The notes: generated by a model not told the origin, from the letters alone. Shown: positions 50,906 through 60,122, numbered from the stretch's first letter. The stretch is 64,000 nucleotides of DNA from Roseibium aquae (GCF_008711285.1 NZ_VXDC01000001.1:124001-188000), one strand, 5' to 3'. Made by a program: numbers and translations.

Positions 50906-52147
50906 ATGTCCGGCTTGAAAGTCGTTGTTGTCGGGTCGGGTATCGTTGGCTTGTCGACTGCAGCCGTCCTTGTTCAGCGCGGGTGCTCGGTCACCATTCT
51001 TGACCGTGACGCGGTGGCTGCCGGCGCGAGCCGCGGCAATGCGGCGGCCATCGCCTGGACGGATGTTGCGCCGCTGGCCTCGCCCGGTATCTGGAAGGAT
51101 GCCATCAAGTGGATGATGGATCCGCTTGGCCCACTGACCGTCCGCCCGGCTTACGCGCTGAAGATCCTTCCCTGGATGCTCCGTTTCCTGGCTGCATCCA
51201 GGCCCGCGCAAGTCGCCGCGAGCACCAAAGCTCTGGCGGCTTTGAATGCAGGGGCCCTGCCGGCGTGGGACCGGCTGTGGCGGGCGTCCGGAACGCACAA
51301 TCAGGTGCGTTACGACGGATGCCTGGAGGTGTTCACCGATCTGCGGAAATTAGCCGCGACCCGTGCGTCCTGGGCGGAGCAGAGACGCTACGGGATTGAG
51401 GTTCGGGAACTCTCGTCGGTAGGGATCAGGGATCTTGAGCCAGCCCTGTCGGACAAGGTGGTTGGTGGCGCACTGGTGCCCGGCTGGGCGCAAGTCGATG
51501 ATCCCTACCATTTGTGTCTGGATCTGGCGGACTGGCTGAAGACCCAAGGCGTGCATTTCCAAACCGCTTGTGTGGAGGCAGTCCAGCCAGGCGCAGATTG
51601 GGTCGATCTGCGGACTGCCCAAGGGGATACGGTTCGAGCGGACAAGGCGGTCATTGCCTGCGGTGCGTGGTCGAAGAGCCTGGCGGCGCAACTGGGGGAC
51701 CGGGTCCCGCTGGACACCGAGCGCGGCTATAACATCACCGTCAGCAATCCCGGCGTCGACCTGCTCCGTTTCATCATGTTGCCAGGCCATGGATTCGTCT
51801 TGTCGCCCCTGTCCACCGGATTGCGGATTGGCGGAGCGGTGGAATTTGGCGGTCTCGATCTTCCGGCCAATTGGAAACGTGTATCGGCCATGGTGACCCG
51901 GGCGAAGGAGATCGTTCCGGGCCTTCAGGCTTGCGAGGGTAAGACCTGGATGGGGTTCCGGCCTTCGCTGCCGGACAGTCTGCCGGTCATAGGACTTGCA
52001 TCCGCGAGCCCGCATATCTGCTACGCCTTTGGTCACGCCCATCATGGATTGACCCAGGCAGCCACCACAGGGGAACTCAGCGCGCAGCTGTTGTTCGGCG
52101 AGACACCGTCCATCGATCTTGCGCCGTTTGGCGCCCAACGCTTCTGA
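50906..52147 (+). CDS. FAD-dependent oxidoreductase, D-amino-acid dehydrogenase (DadA)-like
   Basis: The 413-residue protein belongs to the DAO family. It has the FAD dinucleotide-binding motif KVVVVGSGIVGLSTAAVLVQRG, the GASRGNAAAIAW loop and VIACGAWSKSLAAQLG. The C-terminal FAD-contact segment WMGFRPSLPDSLPVIG is followed by YAFGHAHHGLTQAATTGELSAQLL. These are hallmarks of DadA-like quinone-linked D-amino-acid dehydrogenases. GGAGA lies 7 nt before the ATG at 50906; an earlier ATG at 50888 is in frame. No alanine racemase or other partner adjoins it, so the substrate is uncertain. Confidence 0.87.
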   Translation: MSGLKVVVVGSGIVGLSTAAVLVQRGCSVTILDRDAVAAGASRGNAAAIAWTDVAPLASPGIWKDAIKWMMDPLGPLTVRPAYALKILPWMLRFLAASRPAQVAASTKALAALNAGALPAWDRLWRASGTHNQVRYDGCLEVFTDLRKLAATRASWAEQRRYGIEVRELSSVGIRDLEPALSDKVVGGALVPGWAQVDDPYHLCLDLADWLKTQGVHFQTACVEAVQPGADWVDLRTAQGDTVRADKAVIACGAWSKSLAAQLGDRVPLDTERGYNITVSNPGVDLLRFIMLPGHGFVLSPLSTGLRIGGAVEFGGLDLPANWKRVSAMVTRAKEIVPGLQACEGKTWMGFRPSLPDSLPVIGLASASPHICYAFGHAHHGLTQAATTGELSAQLLFGETPSIDLAPFGAQRF

Positions 52148-52227
52148 TTGTCCGTGCGGCCCCGTAGCACCATAAGGAAAAACCGGGTATTGAGGCTTTT
52201 TGAACTAGAACGAAACGGGAATCGGGG

Positions 52228-53349
52228 ATGAGCTGGTCGCCGGAGCAGGACAGAGCCCTTACCGAAGTTGCCGACTGGTTCCGGCGTGGCGACCGGCAGG
52301 TCTTTCGCCTTTTCGGATATGCGGGCACCGGCAAGACGACGCTGGCCCGGCATCTGGCCGAGGGCATCGATGGGGACGTGGTTTTTGGAGCGTTCACGGG
52401 AAAGGCGGCCCATGTTCTGCGGCAAAAAGGCTGCGAGGACGCAGGCACCATCCACTCGCTGATTTACCGCCCGCGCTCTTCCAAAGAAGAAGAGGACTTG
52501 GACAATGACGAGGAAGATTCGGGGCCGCAATTCGCCTTGAAGCGCGACAGCGCTGCGGCCACTGCAAAACTGATTGTCATCGACGAGTGTTCCATGGTCG
52601 ACGAGGACCTAGGTAAGGATCTTCTGTCTTTCGGGACCCCGGTTCTTGTTTTGGGCGATCCGGCTCAGTTGCCGCCAGTCAAGGGCGGGGGCTATTTTAC
52701 CGAAGCCGAGCCCGATGTGATGCTGACGGAGGTCCACCGTCAGGCGCAGGACAACCCGATCGTGCGTATGTCCATGACCATCCGGGACGGCGGCCAGCTC
52801 GATTATGGCACGTTCGATGAAAGCAGCGTCATTCATCGCCGGGATATTGACAAGGATCAGATCCTCAGCTGCGATCAAGTGCTGGTGGGGACCAATAAGA
52901 CCCGGCGGCTTTACAATGGCCGGATCCGCGAGCTGAAAGGCTTCACCACTCCGATGCCCGCGGTCGGTGACAAGCTGGTGTGTCTGCGCAACGACAAGAC
53001 CAAGGGGCTGCTGAACGGCGGGCTTTGGACCGTCGAGCGTCTGCGCCCGCCGCGCGGCAACACCCTCCGGTTCGATGTGCTGCCCGAGGATGAGACCGGG
53101 AAGAAGGCGGTCAAGGTGAAGGTGCTTCCGGCCATGTTCGAGGATGGGGCGGAGCAGGTGCCCTTCGCCCTCCGGCGGAATTCAGACGAATTCGACTACG
53201 GTTATGCGCTGACTGTCCACAAGGCCCAGGGTTCGCAATGGGACAATGTGGTTTTGTTCGACGAAAGCTGGGCGTTCCGGGAACACAAGGCGCGTTGGTT
53301 GTACACCGCCGTGACACGGGCTGCCGAACGCATCACCGTGGTTCGTTAA
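52228..53349 (+). CDS. Compact RecD/Dda-like superfamily 1 helicase
   Basis: The 373-residue ATPase has the Walker A motif FGYAGTGKTTLARHL, Walker B LIVIDECSMVDEDL, motif III VLGDPAQLPPVKGGG, and the SF1B C-terminal motifs YALTVHKAQGSQWDNVVLFDE and LYTAVTRAAERITVVR. It lacks the long N-terminal domain of RecD2 and is closer in size to the T4 Dda helicase. A 5'-3' polarity is predicted from the SF1B type. It stands alone, between an oxidoreductase and a convergent CBS gene 19 nt away, and no recB/recC or phage gene is near. Probable role: DNA repair or replication-fork processing. Confidence 0.88.
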   Translation: MSWSPEQDRALTEVADWFRRGDRQVFRLFGYAGTGKTTLARHLAEGIDGDVVFGAFTGKAAHVLRQKGCEDAGTIHSLIYRPRSSKEEEDLDNDEEDSGPQFALKRDSAAATAKLIVIDECSMVDEDLGKDLLSFGTPVLVLGDPAQLPPVKGGGYFTEAEPDVMLTEVHRQAQDNPIVRMSMTIRDGGQLDYGTFDESSVIHRRDIDKDQILSCDQVLVGTNKTRRLYNGRIRELKGFTTPMPAVGDKLVCLRNDKTKGLLNGGLWTVERLRPPRGNTLRFDVLPEDETGKKAVKVKVLPAMFEDGAEQVPFALRRNSDEFDYGYALTVHKAQGSQWDNVVLFDESWAFREHKARWLYTAVTRAAERITVVR

Positions 53350-53368
53350 GCCTCCCGGATCCCGCCTT

Positions 53369-53878
53369 CTATCCGGCTGTGATGAATACCATCGCAATGC
53401 CGTAGATCAGCACCGCGGCGATGATCCAGATGTACTGGTTGTTGGTGCCAAGTCGCTTTTCGACCCTGTCGCTCGCGATCTTCAGGAGTTCCGGCCAAGT
53501 GTAGGAGACGAAGTCGCCCTGGGTCATGATGGAAACGATCCGGCCCTCGTCATCGACGACCGGCAAGCGGCGGAACCGTTCGTTCGACATGACACGCAGC
53601 CAGTCCACGACCTTGTCCGTATCCCGAGCGAGCCGGAGGTTGGTGGTCATGATGTCGCTAAGCAGGGTTGTTTCGGGGGATTTATTTTCGGCCACGATCC
53701 GTCGCAGAAGGTCCCGCTCGGTCACAAGGCCGACGACCTTCCGGCTTTCATCAGTGATGACGACGGATCCGATATTGCGCGCCGACATTTCCTTGGCTGC
53801 TTCCAACACGCTCATCTCGGGCGATGCGGTATAGGGAGCCGGTTTCGACAGGTATTCGATGCGGTCCTTGATCTGCAT
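53369..53878 (-). CDS. CBS-domain pair protein with C-terminal membrane anchor
   Basis: The 169-residue protein has two CBS domains (about 12-65 and 78-132: SVLEAAKEMSARNIGSVVITD, ERDLLRRIVAENK, then VMSNERFRRLPVVDDEGRIVSI and TQGDFV). One C-terminal membrane helix follows (YIWIIAAVLIYGIAMVFIT). CBS pairs usually bind adenine nucleotides and signal energy status. The membrane tail suggests it regulates a membrane-bound partner that cannot be named. GGAGG precedes the start. Its promoter lies in the 221-nt divergent gap shared with tex. Confidence 0.85.
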   Translation of the reverse strand: MQIKDRIEYLSKPAPYTASPEMSVLEAAKEMSARNIGSVVITDESRKVVGLVTERDLLRRIVAENKSPETTLLSDIMTTNLRLARDTDKVVDWLRVMSNERFRRLPVVDDEGRIVSIMTQGDFVSYTWPELLKIASDRVEKRLGTNNQYIWIIAAVLIYGIAMVFITAG

Positions 53879-54099
53879 TGTTCCCTCCTGCTGATGTTGG
53901 TGGGTGCGTTTGTTTGACGCAAAGCCTACGTTCGAAAGCTGCGAGTGGTTCGTTCAGGTTGCCGGAAACTGCTGTATTCGAAGTGCATGGGCCAACTGCA
54001 TGGTTACACCACGGTGGATGAACGCGCGTTGTCTCTTTATTGCCCGCGTTGGCGGCTCTATCGTCGCGTCCCTGATTTCAAGAACGGATCCGATCATCG

Positions 54100-56523
54100 A
54101 TGTCTGAAATGCCCGCATTTTCCGCCCCACCCGCCTCTGCAAAGCCTTTGGGGCTCCCGGCGCAGGCCGCTCTGCGGATTGCAACGCAAATTGCCGGGGA
54201 GATCGGGTGTCAGGCAGGGCAGGTGAATGCGGCCGTTCAGCTGCTCGACGAAGGATCGACGGTTCCCTTCATTGCCCGGTACCGGAAGGAAGCGACCGGC
54301 GGTCTGGACGACAGCCAGCTTCGCAAACTGGAAGAACGCCTGATTTATCTGCGTGAGCTGGAAGACCGGCGGGTAGCGATTACCAAGGCGATTGATGAGC
54401 AGGGCAAGCTGACCGGCGACTTGTCGGACAAGATCGCGGCTGCGCAGACCAAGGCGCAGCTTGAAGACCTTTACCTGCCGTTCAAGAAGAAGCGCCGGAC
54501 CAAGGCGCAGATTGCCAAGGAAGCCGGACTGGAGCCGCTGGCCGATCTTCTTTTGGGCGATCCTTCCAGGACGCCCGAAACTGAGGCTGCGGCGTTCGTG
54601 GATGCCGAGAAAGGTATTGCCGACACAAAGGCTGCTCTGGACGGAGCGCGTCAGATCCTGATGGAGCGTTTTGCGGAAAACGCGGACCTTGTCGGGCGCC
54701 TGAGGACCTATCTGCAAGAGCGGGGTGTGGTGCGGTCCGCGCTGATTGACGGACAGGCAGAGAAGGGCGCGAAGTTCGCCGACTACTTCGATTATGAAGA
54801 ACCCTTGGCCAAGATCCCCAGTCACCGGGCCCTGGCCCTTTTTCGCGGGCGGAACGAAGGCGTTCTGGCTGTCGAGCTGGTGGTCGATGCGGATGACCCG
54901 GCCCCGGTTCCTCCGGTGGTCCGGAAGGTGGCCGATGCCTATCACATCGCTGACAAAGGCCGTCCGGCCGACAAATGGCTGATGGAGGTTGCCCGCTTTG
55001 CCTGGAAGGTGAAGCTCGCACTGCATCTGGAACTCGATCTCATGGGCGACCTCCGTGAACGCGCCGAGGAAGCCGCCATCGAGGTTTTCGCCAAGAACCT
55101 GAAAGATCTCCTGCTGGCCGCGCCCGCCGGTTCGAAGACCACTCTTGGTCTTGATCCGGGCATCCGCACAGGCGTCAAGGTTGCGGTGGTGGATCAGACC
55201 GGCAAGCTTGTCGACACCGCCACGATCTATCCATTTCAACCGCGCAATGATCTGTCAGGGTCCCGGAATGCCCTTCTGGCGCTGATCGCCAAACACAAGG
55301 TTGGTCTGATCGCGATCGGTAACGGCACGGCAAGCCGCGAAACCGACAAACTTGCGGGCGAGGTCCTGGCCGATATCCCTGCAGCAAGCCGGCCGATCAA
55401 GGTCATCGTCAACGAGGCAGGGGCCTCGGTCTATTCGGCGTCCGAACTGGCGGCCAAGGAGATGCCGGATGTGGATGTGTCCCTGCGCGGTGCCGCATCC
55501 ATTGCCCGCCGGCTGCAGGATCCGTTGGCCGAGCTGGTGAAGATCGAGCCGAAATCCATCGGCGTTGGTCAGTACCAGCACGATGTGAACCAGACGAAAC
55601 TTGCCCGCGCGCTGGATGCCGTGGTCGAGGATGCGGTGAATGCGGTCGGGGTCGATCTGAACACCGCGTCACCGGCGCTGCTGTCGCGGATTTCCGGGTT
55701 GAGCGAGAGCCTCGCCAAGGCGGTGGTCGAGCACCGGGAAGCCATCGGCCGGTTTGACAAGCGCAACCAGCTGAAGGATGTGCCGCGCCTTGGCGCGAAG
55801 GCTTTTGAGCTTTGCGCCGGTTTCCTACGCATCAACGATGGTACTGAGCCGCTTGACGCATCGTCCGTTCACCCTGAAGCCTATCCGCTCGCCAAGCGCA
55901 TCGTGAAGGCCTGCGGGCGGGACGTGCGGCAGATCATGGGTGACAGCGCGCTCATTCGCGGCCTCGATCCGAAAGAATTCATCGACGAACGGTTCGGCCT
56001 CCCCACCATCAAGGATATCCTGTCGGAGCTGGAGAAACCGGGACGCGATCCGCGCCCTGAATTCAAAACGGCCACGCTTCAGGACGGGATTGAGGACATC
56101 AAGGATCTCAAGCCCGGCATGAAACTGGAAGGCACGGTTACAAATGTCACGAATTTCGGCGCCTTTGTGGATGTCGGCGTCCATCAGGACGGGCTTGTCC
56201 ACGTCTCGCAACTCGCCGACCGGTTTGTCGATGATCCGCACAAGGTGGTGAAGGCCGGTGATATCGTGAAGGTTACAATCCTGGAAGTCGATGTGCCGCG
56301 CAAGCGGATCTCGATGACGATGAAATCCCAGGCGGATTATCAGGGGCAGCGGGAGCGGAGCCAGCAAGACCGTGGCGGGCAGCGGCCAGGTTCCGCGCCG
56401 CGAGGCCCAGCACCCGGCGGAAAGGGCTCCGGACAACGGCCGCCCAATCGCGGCGATGAAGCTGGCGGTAACAACGCCATGGCTGCAGCGCTGGCTGCCG
56501 CTATGAACAAGAAGCGGAAGTAG
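54100..56523 (+). CDS. tex: Tex-family RNA-binding transcription accessory protein
   Basis: Tex is a conserved nucleic-acid-binding protein of the transcription machinery. The 807-residue protein has the N-terminal helical Tex domain ([27 protein letters not shown] in parts) and a YqgF/RNase H-like domain ([19 protein letters not shown]). Helix-hairpin-helix repeats follow ([18 protein letters not shown]), then an S1 domain ([35 protein letters not shown]). The C-terminal Gly/Arg/Gln-rich tail (about 745-807) is disordered. The ribosome-binding site is weak, and an ATG three codons downstream is an alternative start. Confidence 0.95.
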   Translation: MSEMPAFSAPPASAKPLGLPAQAALRIATQIAGEIGCQAGQVNAAVQLLDEGSTVPFIARYRKEATGGLDDSQLRKLEERLIYLRELEDRRVAITKAIDEQGKLTGDLSDKIAAAQTKAQLEDLYLPFKKKRRTKAQIAKEAGLEPLADLLLGDPSRTPETEAAAFVDAEKGIADTKAALDGARQILMERFAENADLVGRLRTYLQERGVVRSALIDGQAEKGAKFADYFDYEEPLAKIPSHRALALFRGRNEGVLAVELVVDADDPAPVPPVVRKVADAYHIADKGRPADKWLMEVARFAWKVKLALHLELDLMGDLRERAEEAAIEVFAKNLKDLLLAAPAGSKTTLGLDPGIRTGVKVAVVDQTGKLVDTATIYPFQPRNDLSGSRNALLALIAKHKVGLIAIGNGTASRETDKLAGEVLADIPAASRPIKVIVNEAGASVYSASELAAKEMPDVDVSLRGAASIARRLQDPLAELVKIEPKSIGVGQYQHDVNQTKLARALDAVVEDAVNAVGVDLNTASPALLSRISGLSESLAKAVVEHREAIGRFDKRNQLKDVPRLGAKAFELCAGFLRINDGTEPLDASSVHPEAYPLAKRIVKACGRDVRQIMGDSALIRGLDPKEFIDERFGLPTIKDILSELEKPGRDPRPEFKTATLQDGIEDIKDLKPGMKLEGTVTNVTNFGAFVDVGVHQDGLVHVSQLADRFVDDPHKVVKAGDIVKVTILEVDVPRKRISMTMKSQADYQGQRERSQQDRGGQRPGSAPRGPAPGGKGSGQRPPNRGDEAGGNNAMAAALAAAMNKKRK

Positions 56524-56714
56524 GCGATCGGCGCATCCGGGCATGTCTTGTCCGGTTTCGCCTTCAGCATGCATCGAAACCATAAGACGGTTGACGGGGA
56601 TGGGACATCGTCATCCGGAAAATTTGTGCCATTTGGTGACATAATTCAACAATAGGTCATCTAATCACCATCTGTAGATGAGTGTGTTCAATTATAGATT
56701 TAGATCACAAGTCT

Positions 56715-56740
56715 CCCGTTGAGATAATCTGAGCAACGGG
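56715..56740 (+). promoter_or_regulatory. Hairpin in the leader of the desaturase gene
   Basis: CCCGTTG (56715-56721) pairs perfectly with CAACGGG (56734-56740), and AGAT/ATCT pair inside. The region just upstream (56630-56710) is unusually AT-rich for this window and includes a TATAGA -10-like hexamer near 56694. Confidence 0.45.
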
Positions 56741-56787
56741 CGATAAGCTCGGCACGTCAATTGCTTCTCAAAAAACTGGAGACTTTC

Positions 56788-57711
56788 GTGCCGCGAACAC
56801 CCGTTTGCGAATGGCCGACCCTTGCCTTGATTCTGGGTGTATCGGTTGCTTGGTCCGGTCTTGTCGCTCTGTCCGGCGCAATGCCCATCTGGATCGCGCT
56901 GCCACTGGCCGCCCTGGCCGTGACCCTTCACTCATCCTTGCAACATGAGGTCTTGCATGGCCATCCGACGCGCCATGGCTGGATCAACGAGGCCTTGGTC
57001 TATTTTCCGATCGGCTTGTTCATCCCCTACCGACGGTTCAAATCTCTCCATTTGCAACATCACAACAATGACCGTCTGACCGACCCTTATGACGATCCGG
57101 AAAGCTTTTATCTGGCCTGGGCCGACTGGCAGCGATTGCCGCGTCCGATCCATTTGATCCTGGTTGCGAACAACACACTTGCCGGGCGTCTCACGATCGG
57201 TCCGGCTGTCTCGCTTGTCGGATTTTATGGATCCGAAATCCGGCTGTTGTTGCAGGGACATGAAAAGGTGTGGAACGCCTGGATGCATCATGCGCTGGGT
57301 CTTTTGCCCGTTTTGTGGTTCGTTTCGCAAATCGCAGGGCTGCCGATTTGGTTGTATGTTCTTTCGATTGCCTATCCGGGAATGTGCCTCTTGATGCTGC
57401 GCACCTATGCCGAGCACAGGGCCCATGTGTGCCCCGAGGCCCGCTCGATTATCGTCGAATCTTGCCCGGTATTCTCCTTCCTGTTTTTGAACAACAATCT
57501 GCATGTTGTGCATCACAGTCATCCGCAGGTGCCTTGGTACCGGTTGCCCGGTCTCTACCAGGCTCGGAAAACCGCGTGGAAACGCCGCAACGGCGACTAT
57601 GTGTTCAAGGGCTACGGGGCCCTCGCCCGGCAGTATCTCTTCAAGGTCAAGGAACCCGTCGTGCATCCTCTCGTCGGCAACCAGACACCGGAAAGCAGGA
57701 GGATCGGTTGA
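56788..57711 (+). CDS. Membrane fatty-acid desaturase / hydroxylase family protein
   Basis: The 307-residue integral membrane di-iron enzyme has the three histidine boxes HEVLHGH (HxxxH), HLQHHNND (HxxHH) and HVVHHSH (HxxHH), with about four to six membrane helices between them. The family includes fatty-acid desaturases, carotenoid hydroxylases and related oxidases, so the substrate is open. GGAGA is 6 nt before the GTG at 56788, which I chose over the TTG at 56761. The next gene starts inside its stop codon (TTGA) with AGGAGG 5 nt before, so the two proteins are made together. Confidence 0.85.
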   Translation: MPRTPVCEWPTLALILGVSVAWSGLVALSGAMPIWIALPLAALAVTLHSSLQHEVLHGHPTRHGWINEALVYFPIGLFIPYRRFKSLHLQHHNNDRLTDPYDDPESFYLAWADWQRLPRPIHLILVANNTLAGRLTIGPAVSLVGFYGSEIRLLLQGHEKVWNAWMHHALGLLPVLWFVSQIAGLPIWLYVLSIAYPGMCLLMLRTYAEHRAHVCPEARSIIVESCPVFSFLFLNNNLHVVHHSHPQVPWYRLPGLYQARKTAWKRRNGDYVFKGYGALARQYLFKVKEPVVHPLVGNQTPESRRIG

Positions 57712-58556
57712 CGGACGTTGTGACGAACGATGCCGGCAAACAGCTGAAATCGCCGGCCTTGCCGGTTTTCCTGCCCATGTATGATTGGCCGGAGATTGGT
57801 GAGGCGACACGCACGCTCGAAGCGGCACTTCAAGCGGCTATCGCGGATCGCTTGAGCGACCTGAAGGCCGGACCTGACCCGTCTCCCGGCGCGACCCTTC
57901 TGGCGCGCTGGCAAGACCCTTCGCTTTTGCTGAGCCAGACCTGCGGGTTCCCGCTGGTCACCACGCTAGCCCGAAAGGTGAGGCCGGTTCTCACGCCGCA
58001 TTATGGCGCGGATGGCTGCTCGGGTCCAAATTATTGCAGTTTCGTGCTTGCACACAAAAAAAGCCGCTTGGCCGGATTGCGCGACGCACAAGGGCTGCGG
58101 GTTGTCTTGAATGGATGGGACAGTCAATCGGGCTTCAACGCACTGCGCTTCGCGCTCACCCAGCTTTCGGGAGACGGGCCGTTTTTCGGGAGCGTCCAGA
58201 TCAGCGGGGGCCACATGAGATCCATGGAGGCCGTGGCCAACGCGGGAGCCGACATATGCTGCGTCGATGCGGTGTGCTGGACTCTGGCCCAGTCCTACCG
58301 GCCCGACATCGCGGCAAAGCTGAAGCCAATCGCGCGAACACCATCCGTTCCGGGCTTGCCCTGGGTGACATCATCGGCAAGACCGGGGGAAGAGGCGGCT
58401 GCCATCCGGTCCGCTGCCGAAGAGGTCTTGAACAGTCCGGTGCTGGTTGACATCAGGAAGACACTGCTGATCATTGGGTATTCAATTTTGAAGGTAACCG
58501 ACTATGCCGTCGTTATGGCCATGAAAACGGCCGGGGAAGAGGCCGGTTGTCTTTAG
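57708..58556 (+). CDS. PhnD-like periplasmic-binding-fold protein without signal peptide
   Basis: The 282-residue protein has the fold pattern of PhnD-type phosphate/phosphonate binding proteins: LPVFLPMYDWPEIGEATRTLEAAL, LLSQTCGFPLVTTL, LRVVLNGWDSQSGFNALRFAL, SGGHMRSMEAVANAGADICCVDAV and IARTPSVPGLPWVTS. No signal sequence or lipobox precedes the domain, so it should be cytoplasmic. The TTG at 57708 is preceded by AGGAGG and overlaps the desaturase stop codon; a GTG at 57720 is an alternative start. No ABC permease or ATPase is adjacent. It may bind a phosphorylated or carboxylate ligand for the partner enzyme, which is inference. Confidence 0.82.
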   Translation: MTDVVTNDAGKQLKSPALPVFLPMYDWPEIGEATRTLEAALQAAIADRLSDLKAGPDPSPGATLLARWQDPSLLLSQTCGFPLVTTLARKVRPVLTPHYGADGCSGPNYCSFVLAHKKSRLAGLRDAQGLRVVLNGWDSQSGFNALRFALTQLSGDGPFFGSVQISGGHMRSMEAVANAGADICCVDAVCWTLAQSYRPDIAAKLKPIARTPSVPGLPWVTSSARPGEEAAAIRSAAEEVLNSPVLVDIRKTLLIIGYSILKVTDYAVVMAMKTAGEEAGCL

Positions 58557-58561
58557 AGTCT

Positions 58562-58620
58562 TGGGCGTTTTTATGAAACGTCCAAAGATGCTTGGCAGTT
58601 CAAGAAGCGATCAGTTTTGG
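58562..58620. repeat. Dispersed intergenic hairpin repeat, copy 2
   Basis: GGGCGTTT and AAACGTCC pair around TTATG, with a G-T pair where copy 1 differs. The shared 3' part is CCAAAGATGC, then GG, CA and TCAAGAAG-x-GATCA. It begins 5 nt after the PhnD-like gene. Copy 1 lies at 39966-40030. Confidence 0.65.
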
Positions 58621-58681
58621 GTATCCAATCGATTCCGAATTAATATCCGCTGGTCTATCTGCAAAACCAACGGTAGCCCCA

Positions 58682-58717
58682 AGACAAAAAAACCGGCCAC
58701 CAAAAGGTGACCGGTTT
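58682..58717 (-). terminator. Rho-independent terminator of the 46-residue minus-strand gene
   Basis: AAACCGG/CCGGTTT and CACC/GGTG stems, with one C-A mismatch, surround an AAAA loop (TTTT on the minus strand). On the minus strand the stem runs directly into seven T residues, so it points leftward, away from the PhnD-like gene's transcription. Confidence 0.85.
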
Positions 58718-58745
58718 CATGGCCGTGCGATCATCGCGCGGAATG

Positions 58746-58886
58746 TCAAGAGCGACGGCCCGTTTGCAGGTTCTTGCGTTCCTCGGAGGTACGCAGGGTC
58801 TGGTTCATGCGGGCAAGATCGGCAGCGGATTGAGTGGATACGACTCCCATCAAAGCCGTGCCGAGAATTTGGTTGAGAAGGACCAT
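58746..58886 (-). CDS. Probable small protein, 46 residues, unknown function
   Basis: An open frame of 47 codons on the minus strand encodes a protein with a hydrophobic start (MVLLNQILGTALMGVVS) and a polar, Arg-rich end (NQTLRTSEERKNLQTGRRS). It could be a short amphipathic or membrane-associated helix followed by a cytoplasmic tail. Support comes from a strong terminator 29-64 nt downstream on the same strand, GGAAA before the ATG, and its place in an otherwise empty 490-nt gap. It is divergent from the lysR gene at 59048. I know no family for it; it could instead be part of a small RNA. Confidence 0.5.
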   Translation of the reverse strand: MVLLNQILGTALMGVVSTQSAADLARMNQTLRTSEERKNLQTGRRS

Positions 58887-59028
58887 GTCGTTTCCAATCC
58901 CTGTCTCGGTTGTGGGGTGACTTGCGGTCCACTGCTAAAGAATTGGGCCGCTTGACGCCGATATGGGCATTTCCGTCTTTTCAATCAATCGAATTGCACT
59001 TAAGTCTCAGTTCAGAAAAATTGATCTG

Positions 59029-59043
59029 TTAAGGTTCGGTTAC
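59029..59043 (+). promoter_or_regulatory. CtrA-like box before the lysR gene
   Basis: TTAA-N7-TTAC lies 5 nt before the lysR start codon, and TTAA-N7-TTCA lies at 59000-59014. Each has one mismatch from the CtrA consensus. A chance match is quite possible in this AT-rich gap. Confidence 0.2.
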
Positions 59044-59047
59044 AAAC

Positions 59048-59965
59048 ATGGAAAAGCTCCCCGCCGCCGCGACAAAACTGATCGATATGGAGCTCTATCG
59101 CACCTTCCTGCTTATTGCGGAAACCCAAAGTTTTTCAAAGACTTCAGAGATCGTCGGCCGGACGCCATCCGCGGTGTCGATGCAGATCAAGAAGTTGGAA
59201 ACCATGCTTGGTGTTTCCGTTTTTGCAAGGGAGGGTCGCAGCGTGCGCATAACTGCGGAAGGCGAAGCGCTGCTTGGATATGCCCGCCGGATCCTGATGC
59301 TGAACGAGGAGGCTGTGTCGCTCTTCCTGTCACCTTCCGTGGAGGGCATGGTGCGGTTTGGTGCGCCTTCGGATTTTGGCACGCGTCATTTGCCGAATTT
59401 CCTCGCCCGCTTTGCCCGGTCGCATCCTGGTGTGAATGTCGATGTGAGCTTGGATGGCAGTCCGATGCTCGCCGAGAAATTCAAGAAAAAGGAACTTGAT
59501 CTGGTGCTCTATACGGCGCGGCCAGATAGTGAATTGGCCCGGCGCGGAGAGACCATATTTGCGGAACCGCTTGTTTGGGTCGGTCTGGAAGGGGGAATTG
59601 CATATGAACGCGACCCTTTGCCCCTGGCGGTCTCGACATCTGGATGCCCCTGGCGCCGGGCGGCCCGGATCGCGCTCGACAAGGCCGAAAAGCCCTACCG
59701 CATCTCCTACACCAGCTTTCACAGTGCCGGGCAGGAGGCTGCCCTGGTTGCCGATCTTGCGGTCGCGCCGTTTCCGGCGAGTGTCGTCGAACCTCCACTT
59801 CAAATTCTCGATGAACGCCACGGCCTGCCGCCTATCGGGGACTATCATATCATCATCGAACAACGCCCGCGTTCGGGCCGGGCGACGCAAGCCTTTGCCG
59901 ACCATGTTGTCGAGTGTTTCCGGGACATTTCCGTTGGACGGTTTGGTTCTTCAGCCACCGCTTGA
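59048..59965 (+). CDS. LysR-family transcriptional regulator
   Basis: The 305-residue protein has the N-terminal LysR helix-turn-helix (MELYRTFLLIAETQSFSKTSEIVG, then TPSAVSMQIKKLETMLGVSVFAREGR). A C-terminal effector-binding domain follows (VRFGAPSDFGTRHLPNFLARFARSHPGV in parts). It is 157 nt upstream of the ABC-transporter ATPase gene on the same strand and is the obvious candidate regulator for that locus. A LysR gene next to an AEP-type transporter is known from aminoethylphosphonate loci, but no phosphonate catabolic gene is in the window. Confidence 0.92.
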   Translation: MEKLPAAATKLIDMELYRTFLLIAETQSFSKTSEIVGRTPSAVSMQIKKLETMLGVSVFAREGRSVRITAEGEALLGYARRILMLNEEAVSLFLSPSVEGMVRFGAPSDFGTRHLPNFLARFARSHPGVNVDVSLDGSPMLAEKFKKKELDLVLYTARPDSELARRGETIFAEPLVWVGLEGGIAYERDPLPLAVSTSGCPWRRAARIALDKAEKPYRISYTSFHSAGQEAALVADLAVAPFPASVVEPPLQILDERHGLPPIGDYHIIIEQRPRSGRATQAFADHVVECFRDISVGRFGSSATA

Positions 59966-60122
59966 CCCCTCGCGTCTCCTTTGCCCGACCTGAGCTCATC
60001 TGTTTCGGATCAAAGTGGCTTTTTTGAACGATCTGCACAAATCCGGTCTGGTCTCAGCGTTTCCAGCCTTATCTGCGTTTTCTCGTAATGCGATCGTTAC
60101 AAATGACGGGTAAGGCCCGGCC

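Noticed and set aside
52228-53349. Helicase as part of a prophage.
   Set aside because: No phage genes, no composition shift and no attachment site nearby.
53904-54107. Short plus-strand frame between the CBS gene and tex.
   Set aside because: No ribosome-binding site or recognisable domain, and amino-acid composition is unlike neighbouring genes; probably chance.
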